From JBBQTQ01 sp038213135 (lineage in GTDB: Bacteria; Actinomycetota; Thermoleophilia; Gaiellales; Gaiellaceae), in the NCBI GenBank assembly GCA_038213135.1, contig JBBQTQ010000030.1, positions 1-29,280 of the forward strand: a DNA stretch of 29,280 nt, given 5' to 3'. The notes beneath the pieces were generated by a model, which was given only the letters and a program-made list of their open reading frames with translations, did no database searches and was not told the origin of the DNA. Made by a program: the position numbers and the translations under genes. Positions within the stretch are counted from its first letter, which is position 1. The number at the start of each line of letters is the position of its first letter. Positions 14,088 to 22,608 of this stretch are shown piece by piece.

Positions 14088-15218
14088 GTGCACCCGACCA
14101 TGTCTCGCCGTGAAGTGTTCCTCGGTTTCCAGCCGCCCGCTGTCGGTGACGAGGAGGTCGCGGCTGTTGCCGAGACGATTCGTTCTGGCTGGCTGACAAC
14201 TGGCCCGCGCACGGCGGAGCTCGAACGTCGCTTCGCCGAATACACCGGCGCGAAGCATGCGCTCGCCGTCGCTTCCGGCACCGCGGCTCTCCACCTTTCG
14301 GCGCTCGCCGTGGGCGTCGGGCCCGGCGACGAGGTGATCACGACGCCGATCACCTGGCCGGCGACTGCGAACGTGGTCGTCCACGCCGGCGCGCGACCCG
14401 TCTTCGCGGACGTCCGTGAGTCCGACCTGAACATCGATCCGGAGGCCGTCGCCGCCCTCGTCGGCCCGAAGACCAAGGCGATCATGCCCGTCCATCTCGC
14501 CGGCCAGCCCGCCGACCTCGACCCCCTGCACGCCCTCGGCCTACCCGTGATCGAGGATGCCGCCCACGCCGCCGAGAGCGCCTACCGCGGCCGCAAGATC
14601 GGCGCCCTCTCCGCTGCGACCTGCTTTTCGCTCTACGCGACCAAGAACATCGCCGCCGGCGAGGGCGGGATCATCACCACCGACGACGACCGGATCGCCA
14701 AGGCCATCGACGACATGCGCCTGATGCGCCGCGGCCACGGCTCGCTCTACGACATCGTCGTCCCCGGCTACAAAGCGAACCTCTCCGACGTCCTTTCGTC
14801 GATCGCCCTCTGCCAGATGGACAAGCTCGACCGTCACGCCGAGATCCGCCTGCGCCACGTCGCCGCCTACGACACCGCCGTCGCCGACCTCGAGGGAATC
14901 GAGCCGCTCGCCCGCGACCCACGTGACACGCACGCCCTCCACCTCTACATCGTCCGGATCGACGCCGAGAGCGCCGGCGCAACCCGCGACGAGTACCAGC
15001 AGGCCCTGGCCGGGGAGATGATCGGCACGAGCATCCACTTCCTGCCCGTCCACAAGCTGACCGCGTACCGCGAGCGCTACCCGGAGCAGCCGCCGCTGCC
15101 GGTCGCGGAGAAGGCCGGCGCCGAGATCCTCTCGCTGCCGCTCTCGCCCGCGCACTCCGAGGACGACATCGCCGACGCGATCGACGCGCTCCGCCGCGTC
15201 CACGCCCGGTTCGCGTGA
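14088..15218 (+). CDS. DegT/DnrJ/EryC1/StrS-family sugar aminotransferase 2
   Basis: 376 residues, typical length. Blocks: VASGTAALHLSALAVGVGPGDEVITTPITW, VIEDAAHAAES (PLP Asp) and the Schiff-base lysine in SLYATKNIAAGEGG, then YKANLSDVLSSIALCQ. It is the second sugar aminotransferase of the locus and most likely uses a keto sugar produced by the SDR at 11001. The GTG at 14088 gives the longest form; the ATG at 14100 is equally possible and leaves the conserved part intact. The upstream TAG stop and next bases (TAGCCT, 14082-14087) could serve as a -10 box for the ATG. Roughly the first 180 bp use more A/T-ending codons, like the preceding FkbM gene, than the strongly GC-ending remainder. The stop overlaps the next start (GTGA). 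Confidence 0.9.
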   Translation: MHPTMSRREVFLGFQPPAVGDEEVAAVAETIRSGWLTTGPRTAELERRFAEYTGAKHALAVASGTAALHLSALAVGVGPGDEVITTPITWPATANVVVHAGARPVFADVRESDLNIDPEAVAALVGPKTKAIMPVHLAGQPADLDPLHALGLPVIEDAAHAAESAYRGRKIGALSAATCFSLYATKNIAAGEGGIITTDDDRIAKAIDDMRLMRRGHGSLYDIVVPGYKANLSDVLSSIALCQMDKLDRHAEIRLRHVAAYDTAVADLEGIEPLARDPRDTHALHLYIVRIDAESAGATRDEYQQALAGEMIGTSIHFLPVHKLTAYRERYPEQPPLPVAEKAGAEILSLPLSPAHSEDDIADAIDALRRVHARFA

Positions 15219-16198
15219 CCAAGCGCCGCTGGAAGCTCGCACGCATTGCGGGCTCGCTCGTCATCACCGGCCTCGCGACCGCGTACATCGTCTGGAAGAT
15301 CGACATCGCCCGCACCGGGCACGTCCTCGCCAACGCCCGGGTCGGCTACTTCCTGCTGGCTGTCGCGATCATGGTCGTGACCGTCTGGCCGATGGCCTGG
15401 CGCTGGCAGCAGCTGCTCGCTGCCAAGGGGATCCACGACTCGCTGGCCTGGCTGACCCGCGCGTACTTCGTCGGCTACACGGCCGGCCAGGTCCTGCCGA
15501 CATCGATCGGCGGCGATGCGTCGCGGATCTACGAAACCTCGCGCCGCCATCCCGGCCAGGCGGGCCCGATCGCCGGCTCCGTCCTGCTCGAGCGGGCTCT
15601 CGGGGGCGCCGCGACGCTCGTGCTCGCCGCGATCGGCTTCCTGCTCGCGATCGGTCGCTACGCCGTGGGTGCCTACCTCTGGGTCGAGGGTGCCTTCGTC
15701 GTCGCGACGATCGTGCTCGGAATCGTGCTCTTCTCTCGCCGGCTGCGCCGCCCGCTCGCGGCGACGGCGCCCCTGCTCAGGCGGGCCCGGCTCGAGCGGC
15801 CGCTGCGCGCGGTCTACGAGGGAATCCACTCCTACCGGCAGCACTGGCGGCTCCTCGCCTGGGTATCGGTGCTGACCCTGTTCGTCCAGGCCGCGCGCGT
15901 GCTGGCGATCTGGGCAGCCGGCAAGGCCGTCGGCGTCGACCTCTCTCCCCGCCCCTACTACGTGATGGGCCCGATGCTCTTCCTCGTGATGCTCGTCCCG
16001 TTCACGATCAACGGCCTCGCGGTGCGTGAAGCGTTCTTCATCTCGTTCCTCGGCAAACTGCAGGTCGGCCACGACGCCGCCTTCGCGACCGGCTTCCTCT
16101 TCTTCGTCGTCACGATCGCACTCGCGCTCCCGGGCGGCGTGCTGCTGGCCTGGCAGAGCCTGCGCGGCACCGTGCGTCCCAGCCCCTCTGGTGGCTGA
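15215..16198 (+). CDS. YbhN/UPF0104 flippase-like membrane protein (LPG synthase TM domain)
   Basis: 327 residues with 7-8 membrane helices. The family motif region TAGQVLPTSIGGDASRIYETSR (about 89-110), ERALGG, and a late NGLAVREAFFISFLG segment identify the lysylphosphatidylglycerol-synthase transmembrane/UPF0104 family. It lacks the cytoplasmic aminoacyl-transfer domain of MprF. Stand-alone members are often found in glycan and lipid-carrier loci and are suspected of moving lipid-linked intermediates, but most are uncharacterised. It starts at a GTG overlapping the DegT stop (GTGA) and overlaps the next gene by 8 bp, so it belongs to the ten-gene run. It might translocate the polyprenyl-phosphate sugar made by the GT2 at 10057. 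Confidence 0.85.
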   Translation: MTKRRWKLARIAGSLVITGLATAYIVWKIDIARTGHVLANARVGYFLLAVAIMVVTVWPMAWRWQQLLAAKGIHDSLAWLTRAYFVGYTAGQVLPTSIGGDASRIYETSRRHPGQAGPIAGSVLLERALGGAATLVLAAIGFLLAIGRYAVGAYLWVEGAFVVATIVLGIVLFSRRLRRPLAATAPLLRRARLERPLRAVYEGIHSYRQHWRLLAWVSVLTLFVQAARVLAIWAAGKAVGVDLSPRPYYVMGPMLFLVMLVPFTINGLAVREAFFISFLGKLQVGHDAAFATGFLFFVVTIALALPGGVLLAWQSLRGTVRPSPSGG

Positions 16199-17072
16199 GA
16201 CCTCGGTCGTCGTCGTCACGCTGAACGCGCTGCCCTGGCTCGAGCAGTGCCTCGACAGCGTCCGCGACCACGAGACGATCGTCGTCGACCACGGCTCGAC
16301 CGACGGCACGCTCGAGCTCGTGCGTTCGCGGAACGTGCGGTTGATCGAGCAGGCGAACGTCGGCATGGGAGCCGGCAACAACGCGGGCATCCGCGCAGCT
16401 TCCGGCGACTACGTGCTGATCCTGAACCCCGACGCCTGGGCGGTCGGCGACGGGCTCGCGCGCCTGGTCGCCTTCGCCGAGGAGCACCCGGAGGCGGCGG
16501 TCGTCGGGCCGCGCCTCGTCAACCCCGACGGGTCGCTCCAACGCTCTGTGCGCGGGTTTCCGACCCTCTGGCGGCTTGCAACGGAGTATTTCTTCCTCCG
16601 GAAGCTCGGGCCCCGTACGCGGGCTCTCAACGCTTTCTACGCAGGCGGCTTCGCGCACGACGAGGTAAGGGAGGTCGACTGGGTGATGGGCGCTTGCATG
16701 CTCGTGCGCCGCAGCGCGTTCGAGCAGGTCGGCCTCTTCGACGAGCAGTTCTTCCTGTTCAGCGAGGAGACCGACTGGTGCTACCGCTTCCGCGCGGCCG
16801 GCTGGAAGGTGCTCTTCTTCCCGGGTGCAGAGTTCGTGCACGTCGGCGGCGCGACGCACGGGGGGCTGATGTACGTCGAGAACCTGCGGGGCCATCTTCG
16901 CTTCTTCGCCAAGTACCGTGGGCGGAGACAGGCGGCGCGGGCGCGGCGGCTGCTGATCCTCGGCGTCTCCTTGCGTGGCTTCCTGTTCCGCGGCGACCGT
17001 GGCCGGATCTACCGCGAGGCGGCGCGCTGGCTCCGCTCCGGGTCGGCGGCGGCGTTGCTCGAGCGCCCATGA
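16191..17072 (+). CDS. GT2 glycosyltransferase, WbbL (rhamnosyltransferase)-like
   Basis: 293 residues from the GTG at 16191. The GT-A fold starts TSVVVVTLNALPWLEQCLDSV, with VVDHGSTDGT (nucleotide site), ILNPDAW (the D-x-D-like motif) and the WbbL-type block VDWVMGACMLVRRSAFEQVGLFDEQFFLFSEETDWCYR containing the probable catalytic base. WbbL homologues add rhamnose or another deoxysugar to a lipid-linked acceptor at the inner face of the membrane. The longer frame back to 16026 is antisense-like basic sequence overlapping the UPF0104 gene, so I used the first start in the conserved region, giving an 8-bp overlap. The next gene starts inside its stop (ATGA). The sugar specificity is inferred from family only. 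Confidence 0.88.
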   Translation: MAETSVVVVTLNALPWLEQCLDSVRDHETIVVDHGSTDGTLELVRSRNVRLIEQANVGMGAGNNAGIRAASGDYVLILNPDAWAVGDGLARLVAFAEEHPEAAVVGPRLVNPDGSLQRSVRGFPTLWRLATEYFFLRKLGPRTRALNAFYAGGFAHDEVREVDWVMGACMLVRRSAFEQVGLFDEQFFLFSEETDWCYRFRAAGWKVLFFPGAEFVHVGGATHGGLMYVENLRGHLRFFAKYRGRRQAARARRLLILGVSLRGFLFRGDRGRIYREAARWLRSGSAAALLERP

Positions 17073-19045
17073 GGCGTCTGCCGCCCATCTTGCTCGTGCT
17101 GGTCCTGCTGGGGTTCGCGCGGTTGTTCCCCGGCGAGGGCTTCGGGCTCTGGTTGCGGCTCGGCGCTGCACTGCTCTGCCTCCTCCTGCCGGGAGCGCTG
17201 CTGGCACGCGCGTTGCGCCAGCCCGGAGCGTCCGCGGCTCTGGTCTGGAGCCTGGGACTGCTGTTCGCCGCTTCGGCGGTGATGTTCGCCGTGGGGGGCT
17301 CGCTCCGGCTCGCGTTGATCCTCTACGCGCTCGCGGGGATCGGGGCGCTCGTCGCGGCCGTCTGGCGCTCGGTGCCTGCTGCCGGTCGCGGCGGTCTCGT
17401 CCTGCTGCTCGGTGTCGGCTTCGGGATCGCGCTCTGGCAGATGGCGCCGGTGCTCGACGGCGACGCGCTCTTCCATCTCGCGCGCGTCCGCAAGCTCGAC
17501 GCGTTCCCGTCGCTCCACCTGCGGACGGTCGACGAGTTCAGGGACGGCGGACTTCACCCCGGCTACGCGTTCCCGCTCTGGCACGTGCTGCTCGCGCTGA
17601 TGGCGAAGCTCGGCGGCGTCGACCCGTCGCTGGTGCTCCGGCATGCCGCGAGCCTGCTCGTGCCGCTCGCCTTCCTGATCGCCTACGAGGCAGGAGTTGC
17701 GGTGTTCCGTACCGCGTCGGCCGGCTTCGCGGCGCTCGCCGCGCAGGTCGCGATCATCGGCTTCGCGCCCGGGCACGGCGGCGCGTACACCGCGCTCGCC
17801 CTGCCCGCGACCGCGAGCCGCCAGCTGCTCGTGCCCGCGGTGATCGCGTTGTTCTTCGTCCACGTCCGGGCCCCGAGCCGGACGACGGCCGCCTCGCTCG
17901 CGGCCGCCGGGCTGACGCTCGCACTCGTCCACCCGACGTACGCCCTCTTCGTCGCGATCCCGCTCGTTGGGTACGTCGTGGCCCGCTGGCTGCTGGCGCG
18001 CGCGGAGCTGCGCCGAGGCCTCGCGGGTCTGGCCGCGCTGCTCGTACCGGTCGTCGGTGTCTTCCTCTGGCTCCTGCCGATCGTGCGGGAGAGCGCCTCG
18101 CATGACCCCTCGCCTGCCGAGCGCCTGCGCGGGCTGCGCCACTACGCCGACCAGCTGAACGTCGGTGGGCCGCACCACTTCCGGCTCGCGCCAGAGGTCT
18201 TCGGCCGCACCGGCGCGGTCGCCATCGCAGCGCTCGTCCTCGTGCCGTTCGCGGTCGCCGCCTCGCGGCGGCGCTGGGCGGCGTTCGTGCTCGGGGGATC
18301 GCTGATCGTGCTCGCTCTGACGCTGATCCCCGAGTTCTTCGTCCGTTTCTCCGACGCGGTCTCGCTCTCGCAGTCGCGGCGGCTCGCGGGGTTCCTGCCG
18401 TTTGCGTTCGCCTTCGCGGGTGGTGCGGCGGTGCTCGCGCGCTCTCTCCGGCTCTGGGTTGTGCCGCTCGCGGCGCTCGCCGGCGCGCTCCTCGAGGACA
18501 ACTTCCCGGGGAACTTCCTCTACGGGAAGGCCGGCGGGCCGGCGCTACCCGCCTGGATTGCGCTCTACGGCGGTCTCGCGGCGCTGGTCGCCGGGGCGGT
18601 GTTCTTGCGCCGTCGCGACGCCGATCGCCGCGGGCCTCTGTGCGCGCTGGCCGCGCTGGCGTTCGTGCTGCCGGTCGCCGCCGACGCCAACTGGACGACG
18701 CCTGCGCGCGAGACGTCTCCGCTCACGTCTGGCGTGATCGCGGCGGTCCGGGCCCACGTCCCGCGGGGCGCAGTCCTTTTCTCGGACGACGCCACGAGCT
18801 ACCGCATCGCCGCCACGGCACCGATCTACGTCGCCTCCGCGTCCCCGTCGCACGTCGCCGACACGAAGGCGAACCGCCCGTACGCGCGCAGCAAGGACGT
18901 CAAGCGGTTCTTCCGGACCGGCGATCTCGCGATCCCGCGGCGCTACGGCGCCCAGTGGCTGCTCGTCGACCGAGCACGGAGCAGCCTGCGCCCGGCGCTG
19001 CCGCTCGTCTACCGCGATCGCCGCTTCGCCTTGTATCGCCTCTGA
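17069..19045 (+). CDS. Large multi-pass membrane protein, probable GT-C glycosyltransferase
   Basis: 658 residues with about 12 or more hydrophobic segments and a soluble C-terminal part from about 560. After the third or fourth helix the sequence VLDGDALFHLARVRKL (D130, D132, H136) places an acidic DxD-type motif in an outside loop, the hallmark position for GT-C transferases that use polyprenyl-phosphate sugars. The C-terminal soluble segment (IAAVRAHVPRGAVLFSDDATSYRI ... YRDRRFALYRL) resembles the extracytoplasmic tail common in PMT-like membrane proteins. The ATG at 17069 overlaps the preceding stop (ATGA). It could use the lipid-linked sugar made by the GT2 at 10057 to decorate the polymer outside. 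I do not recognise an exact family, so the function is moderate-confidence inference. Confidence 0.75.
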   Translation: MRRLPPILLVLVLLGFARLFPGEGFGLWLRLGAALLCLLLPGALLARALRQPGASAALVWSLGLLFAASAVMFAVGGSLRLALILYALAGIGALVAAVWRSVPAAGRGGLVLLLGVGFGIALWQMAPVLDGDALFHLARVRKLDAFPSLHLRTVDEFRDGGLHPGYAFPLWHVLLALMAKLGGVDPSLVLRHAASLLVPLAFLIAYEAGVAVFRTASAGFAALAAQVAIIGFAPGHGGAYTALALPATASRQLLVPAVIALFFVHVRAPSRTTAASLAAAGLTLALVHPTYALFVAIPLVGYVVARWLLARAELRRGLAGLAALLVPVVGVFLWLLPIVRESASHDPSPAERLRGLRHYADQLNVGGPHHFRLAPEVFGRTGAVAIAALVLVPFAVAASRRRWAAFVLGGSLIVLALTLIPEFFVRFSDAVSLSQSRRLAGFLPFAFAFAGGAAVLARSLRLWVVPLAALAGALLEDNFPGNFLYGKAGGPALPAWIALYGGLAALVAGAVFLRRRDADRRGPLCALAALAFVLPVAADANWTTPARETSPLTSGVIAAVRAHVPRGAVLFSDDATSYRIAATAPIYVASASPSHVADTKANRPYARSKDVKRFFRTGDLAIPRRYGAQWLLVDRARSSLRPALPLVYRDRRFALYRL

Positions 19046-19059
19046 CTAGCATCGCCCGG

Positions 19060-20307
19060 GTGAAGCTCCTGCTCGTGACGATGTATTTCCCGCCCGCCGG
19101 CGGCGGCGGCGTTCAGCGTCCGCTGAAGTTCGCGAGCCATCTCCCGGGATTGGGGATCGAGACCCACGTGCTTGCACCGGACGACCCCAAGTGGGTGCAC
19201 CGCGACGACGAATTGCAGCCCCCCACGCAGGCTTGGGTGCACCGAGCCAGATACCTCGGCCCGAGGGGACGCCGCCCAGCCGACGAGCTCCACGGGACGC
19301 AGGGGCTCGAGCGCGCGGCGCTCCACGCGAGGCTCTTCGGGCGGCGGCTGCTCCTCCCTGACGAGAACGTCAGCTGGAACCTGACCGCGATCCCCGCGGC
19401 GATCCGGGTTGCGCGGCGCGAGGGAATCGATGTGGTCATGACGACCTCCCCGCCGGCCTCCGTGCATCTGGTGGGCGCAGCCGTCAAGCGGGCGACGGGA
19501 GCACGTTGGGTAGCCGACCTTCGCGACTCGCTCGGCTCCCATCCCCACCGCGACGCATCCCGGCTTGCCGTGCGGGTGAAGGAGCAGGGCGAGCACGGCG
19601 TCGCCAAGCTCGTGGCCCGTTACGCCGACGCAGTCGTCTGCGCGTCGGAGACGATCGCCGACGAGATGCGCCAGCGCGATCCGTCCGGCACCGTTGTCAC
19701 AATAGAGAACGGATGCGACTACGACGACTTCGAAGGGCTCGAGTACCGGCCGGCGGACCGCTTCCGGATCACCCACGCGGGCAGCTTCTTCGGCAAGCGC
19801 GACCCCCGCCCGTTCCTGACCGCGCTCGCACAATCGAACGTCGACGCCGTCGCGCGCTTCCTTGGCGACTTCCGGCCCGCTGACCGGGACTTCGCGGAGA
19901 GCCTCGGGCTGGGCGATCGGCTGGAGCTGATCCCGTATGCGCCGCGACGGCGCTCGCTCGAGCTGCAACGTGACTCGGAGGCGCTACTGCTCCTGATCCC
20001 CGACGCGGGCGGACGCGGGCGCGGCGTACTCTCGGGGAAGGTGTTCGAGTACCTCGCCGCCGACAGGCCGATCCTGGCTGCGGTGCCGCCCGACGGGGCG
20101 GCCGCCGACCTGATCCGCGAGAGCGGCGTCGGCATCGTCGCGGCGCCCGACGACGTGGGCGGGCTGCGCACTGCACTGGAGACGCTCGTCGGTCGCTGGC
20201 AGGACGGTTCGCTGAACGGGACCCACCTTGCGCCGGAGGTGCGCGCTCGTCTTTCCCGCACGGCGCGGGCAGACGAGCTCGCCGACCTCCTTTTGGGGCT
20301 CGCGTGA
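19060..20307 (+). CDS. Glycosyltransferase family 4 (GT-B)
   Basis: 415 residues. The N-terminal acceptor domain begins KLLLVTMYFPPAGGGGVQRPLKFASHLP, including the glycine-rich loop seen in GT4 enzymes. The middle contains the linker VVTIENGCDYDDFEG and RITHAGSFFGKRDP, starting the nucleotide-binding half. The C-terminal pocket is degenerate (GVLSGKVFEYLAADRPILAAVPPDG), matching the GT4 subgroup often found next to Wzy polymerases. The GTG at 19060 follows TAGCAT (19047-19052) by 7 nt, so an internal leaderless promoter is possible even though the upstream stop is only 14 bp away. It overlaps the polymerase gene by 4 bp (GTGA). Donor sugar unknown. Confidence 0.87.
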   Translation: MKLLLVTMYFPPAGGGGVQRPLKFASHLPGLGIETHVLAPDDPKWVHRDDELQPPTQAWVHRARYLGPRGRRPADELHGTQGLERAALHARLFGRRLLLPDENVSWNLTAIPAAIRVARREGIDVVMTTSPPASVHLVGAAVKRATGARWVADLRDSLGSHPHRDASRLAVRVKEQGEHGVAKLVARYADAVVCASETIADEMRQRDPSGTVVTIENGCDYDDFEGLEYRPADRFRITHAGSFFGKRDPRPFLTALAQSNVDAVARFLGDFRPADRDFAESLGLGDRLELIPYAPRRRSLELQRDSEALLLLIPDAGGRGRGVLSGKVFEYLAADRPILAAVPPDGAAADLIRESGVGIVAAPDDVGGLRTALETLVGRWQDGSLNGTHLAPEVRARLSRTARADELADLLLGLA

Positions 20308-21650
20308 GGTCGGTCGTCCGCTGCCTGCTGCTCGCGACCTTCTTCTGCATCACCTTCGAGAAGGTCTTCTGGGAAGTGGCGGGTGCGGTCGAGCTGGCCG
20401 ACCTGCTCGCGGTCATGTTCCTCTTCGCCTACGCGTTCGAGCGCTTCTGGTGGCGCGAGCGTCGGGTCACGAAGACCTCTGCGGTCGTCCTCGCCTTCGC
20501 AGCGGCCTTCCTGCTCGTCTACCTGATCGGCTTCTTCAACCTCGACACGGGACAGGCCCTGGCCCAGTTCGGCAAGGGCATGTTCAAATTCGCGGTGCAC
20601 TTCCTCTTCCTGATCGCCGCGGTCGACTACATCTCGCGCCGGCCGCCAGACTTCTACTGGAAGGTGCTGGGCGCGTTCGTCGCGGGGATCGTGGTAAACG
20701 GGATCTACGGGATCCTGCAGCTCCTCGCCGCAGGCGGTGGAGTCAACCTCGACAGCATCGTCCTCTCACCCCTGACAGGCGGCGCGAGCCAGATCAACAT
20801 CTACGGTCGCGCGGAAGGACAGAGCGTCTTCCGCGTGAACGCCTTGACCGGCGACCCGAACCACCTTGGGATCATGGTGCTCGTCCCGCTGCTCGTCCTG
20901 ATCCCGATCTACCTGCGGATGGAGCGAAGGCACAGGCTCCGGCTCCCGATCGCTCTGACGCTGGCCTTTCTCGTCCTCGTGCTGGCCTCGACGCTCTCGC
21001 GCAGCGGGGCGCTCGGACTGATCGCGGGTCTGCTCGTCCTGATGATCCCGTACCGAGGGCTCGTGCTGACTCGGCGCCTGCTGCTCCCAGTCGGGGCCGC
21101 AGCGCTCGTTCTCGGGGTGGTAATCCTGAGCCGCCTCCATTTCTTCGAAACGGTGCTCGCCTCGCGCTTCCAGGTCGCAGGCGCGAACGGGACGTCAGCG
21201 CACTTCGGCGTCTACGCCTTCATCCCGAGGGTGCTCCATGCGCACCCGCTGTTCGGCTTCGGGCTGAACAACTTCTCCGTCTACTACCAACTGATTACGG
21301 GCAAGACGAACTGGGGCCCGCACTCGTTCTACGTCGCCCTGATCGTCGAGTCGGGAATCGTCGGCACCGTGCTCTTCTCCGTCTTCCTCTGGTATGTGTT
21401 CCGGCGCCTCCACGCCACGCGAGCGATCGGCCGCGCCCTCGCCGCGCTCGGTGACCCGGAGGCCGCGCGCATCCGCCCCCTCGCCTGGGGCCTCACTGCC
21501 GCCCTCGTCGGCACGATGGCCGCTAACAGCTTCTACCTGACGATGACCTTCTACTACTTCTTCGCGTTCATCGCGCTTGCCCTGGCCGCGCCGATCGTCT
21601 TCTCCTCCGCTGCCAGTCGCGCCGACTCATCACCGGCGAGTCGCGCGTAG
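20304..21650 (+). CDS. O-antigen ligase/polymerase-like membrane protein (Wzy/WaaL)
   Basis: 448 residues with about 10-12 membrane helices and a larger outside loop around 150-200. The loop contains RVNALTGDPNHLGIMVLV; the second half has TLSRSGALGLIAGLLVLM and HPLFGFGLNNFSVYYQ with SFYVALIVESGIVGTVLF. These are the standard landmarks of the O-antigen ligase/Wzy_C-like fold. In a Wzx/Wzy system it would polymerise flipped repeat units; a ligase role is the alternative, and in a Gram-positive-type cell polymerase is more likely. It starts with a GTG overlapping the GT4 stop and ends the ten-gene run. Its last 21 bp overlap the 3' end of the convergent FkbM gene at 21630. Confidence 0.88.
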   Translation: MRSVVRCLLLATFFCITFEKVFWEVAGAVELADLLAVMFLFAYAFERFWWRERRVTKTSAVVLAFAAAFLLVYLIGFFNLDTGQALAQFGKGMFKFAVHFLFLIAAVDYISRRPPDFYWKVLGAFVAGIVVNGIYGILQLLAAGGGVNLDSIVLSPLTGGASQINIYGRAEGQSVFRVNALTGDPNHLGIMVLVPLLVLIPIYLRMERRHRLRLPIALTLAFLVLVLASTLSRSGALGLIAGLLVLMIPYRGLVLTRRLLLPVGAAALVLGVVILSRLHFFETVLASRFQVAGANGTSAHFGVYAFIPRVLHAHPLFGFGLNNFSVYYQLITGKTNWGPHSFYVALIVESGIVGTVLFSVFLWYVFRRLHATRAIGRALAALGDPEAARIRPLAWGLTAALVGTMAANSFYLTMTFYYFFAFIALALAAPIVFSSAASRADSSPASRA

Positions 21651-22535
21651 CGACTTCCACCCGAAGCCTCGCAGGCGGCGTTTCGCCCGGGCCGGGTCGA
21701 GCGTTGCGAGATAGCTGGGGTCGTCACTTCCGCTCGGCTGTCTCTCCGGATCGAGCAGGCGGACGCGCAGACCTCCCTGATGTAGTGACCAGATGGTGTA
21801 CCCGTACTCGGCCAGGAGCGCGGTCGCCGGAGTCGGGTATCGAGCGTGCTCTTCGAACACGATGTCTCGGATCCGATGCTCCTGGAGCAGCGTGCGGGCG
21901 CCTTGGAGTACCTCGAGTCCTGCACCCTCGGCGTCGACCTTCAGCAACCCGAGCCGCACGTGACCGACGATCTCGTCGAGCGTCTTTGTCTGAACCGTGA
22001 TGCTCGCAGGCTGATCCGAGAATCGGCGAAGGCTCGCCCTTCCGCGGTTGCGTGAGAAGTCGTCCGTCATGAAGAGAGCGACCTCCTCTGCCGAATGGCT
22101 GGCTGCAACAGAATGCAGTTCGATGGCTCCAAGGAGTCGCTCCGCGCCCCACCGTTTGCATTGAGCGCTGAGCTCTCCGAACACGGCCGGGTGCGGCTCC
22201 AGTGCGATCACGCGGCCGTGTGGGCCGACACGCACCGCCATGAGCCCGGTCATATAGCCGATGTTTGCCCCGACGTCGGCGACGGTGTCGCCCTCATCGA
22301 CGAGTCTGAAGATCGCCTCTGTGACAGGAAGATCCCACACTCCGTTCAGCGCGATCGTCTGCCCGATGAGATCCGAGAGATCGACGCTAATCACGAGCCC
22401 CCAAGGAAGCCTCACGGAGGCGGCCGTGGACTCGCGGGGTGTCGGCAGACGTCTCTTGATCTTCGCGCGGCGAAGGAGCTGAGTGGGCCGGCAGGCCCAG
22501 TAGGGCTGGATGTTCACGCGCGTCGCGGGCGGCAT
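21630..22535 (-). CDS. FkbM-family methyltransferase 2
   Basis: 301 residues. The SAM-binding motif is TVADVGANIGYMTGL, then VIALEPHP, SITVQTKTLDEIVG and LGLLKVDAEGAGLEVLQGA, all canonical FkbM positions. It should methylate a hydroxyl on a sugar or other cluster product. It is only distantly related to the two other FkbM genes here and lacks their shared N-terminal PIRG block. It is transcribed opposite to the polymerase gene and overlaps its 3' end by 21 bp. Its start faces the GT4 gene at 22609 across 73 bp. The ATG at 22535 gives the longest form; a GTG at 22517 is an alternative. It has visibly less GC-rich codon use than neighbouring genes. Confidence 0.85.
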   Translation of the reverse strand: MPPATRVNIQPYWACRPTQLLRRAKIKRRLPTPRESTAASVRLPWGLVISVDLSDLIGQTIALNGVWDLPVTEAIFRLVDEGDTVADVGANIGYMTGLMAVRVGPHGRVIALEPHPAVFGELSAQCKRWGAERLLGAIELHSVAASHSAEEVALFMTDDFSRNRGRASLRRFSDQPASITVQTKTLDEIVGHVRLGLLKVDAEGAGLEVLQGARTLLQEHRIRDIVFEEHARYPTPATALLAEYGYTIWSLHQGGLRVRLLDPERQPSGSDDPSYLATLDPARAKRRLRGFGWKSLRATRR

Positions 22536-22608
22536 GGTAGCGTCACAGGCGGGCTCGGTTGACCATCTCGACTCGGCGGATCGCCGAGGAAGCGCAGGTC
22601 GCTCGACG

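Noticed and set aside
16247..17068. Extension of the GT-C-like protein to 932 residues
   Set aside because: The extra 274 residues are an Arg-rich shadow of the WbbL-like GT2 gene.
17009..18178. 389-codon minus-strand open frame opposite the GT-C-like gene
   Set aside because: Made mostly of Arg, Glu and Gln repeats with no hydrophobic core; antisense of a membrane protein.
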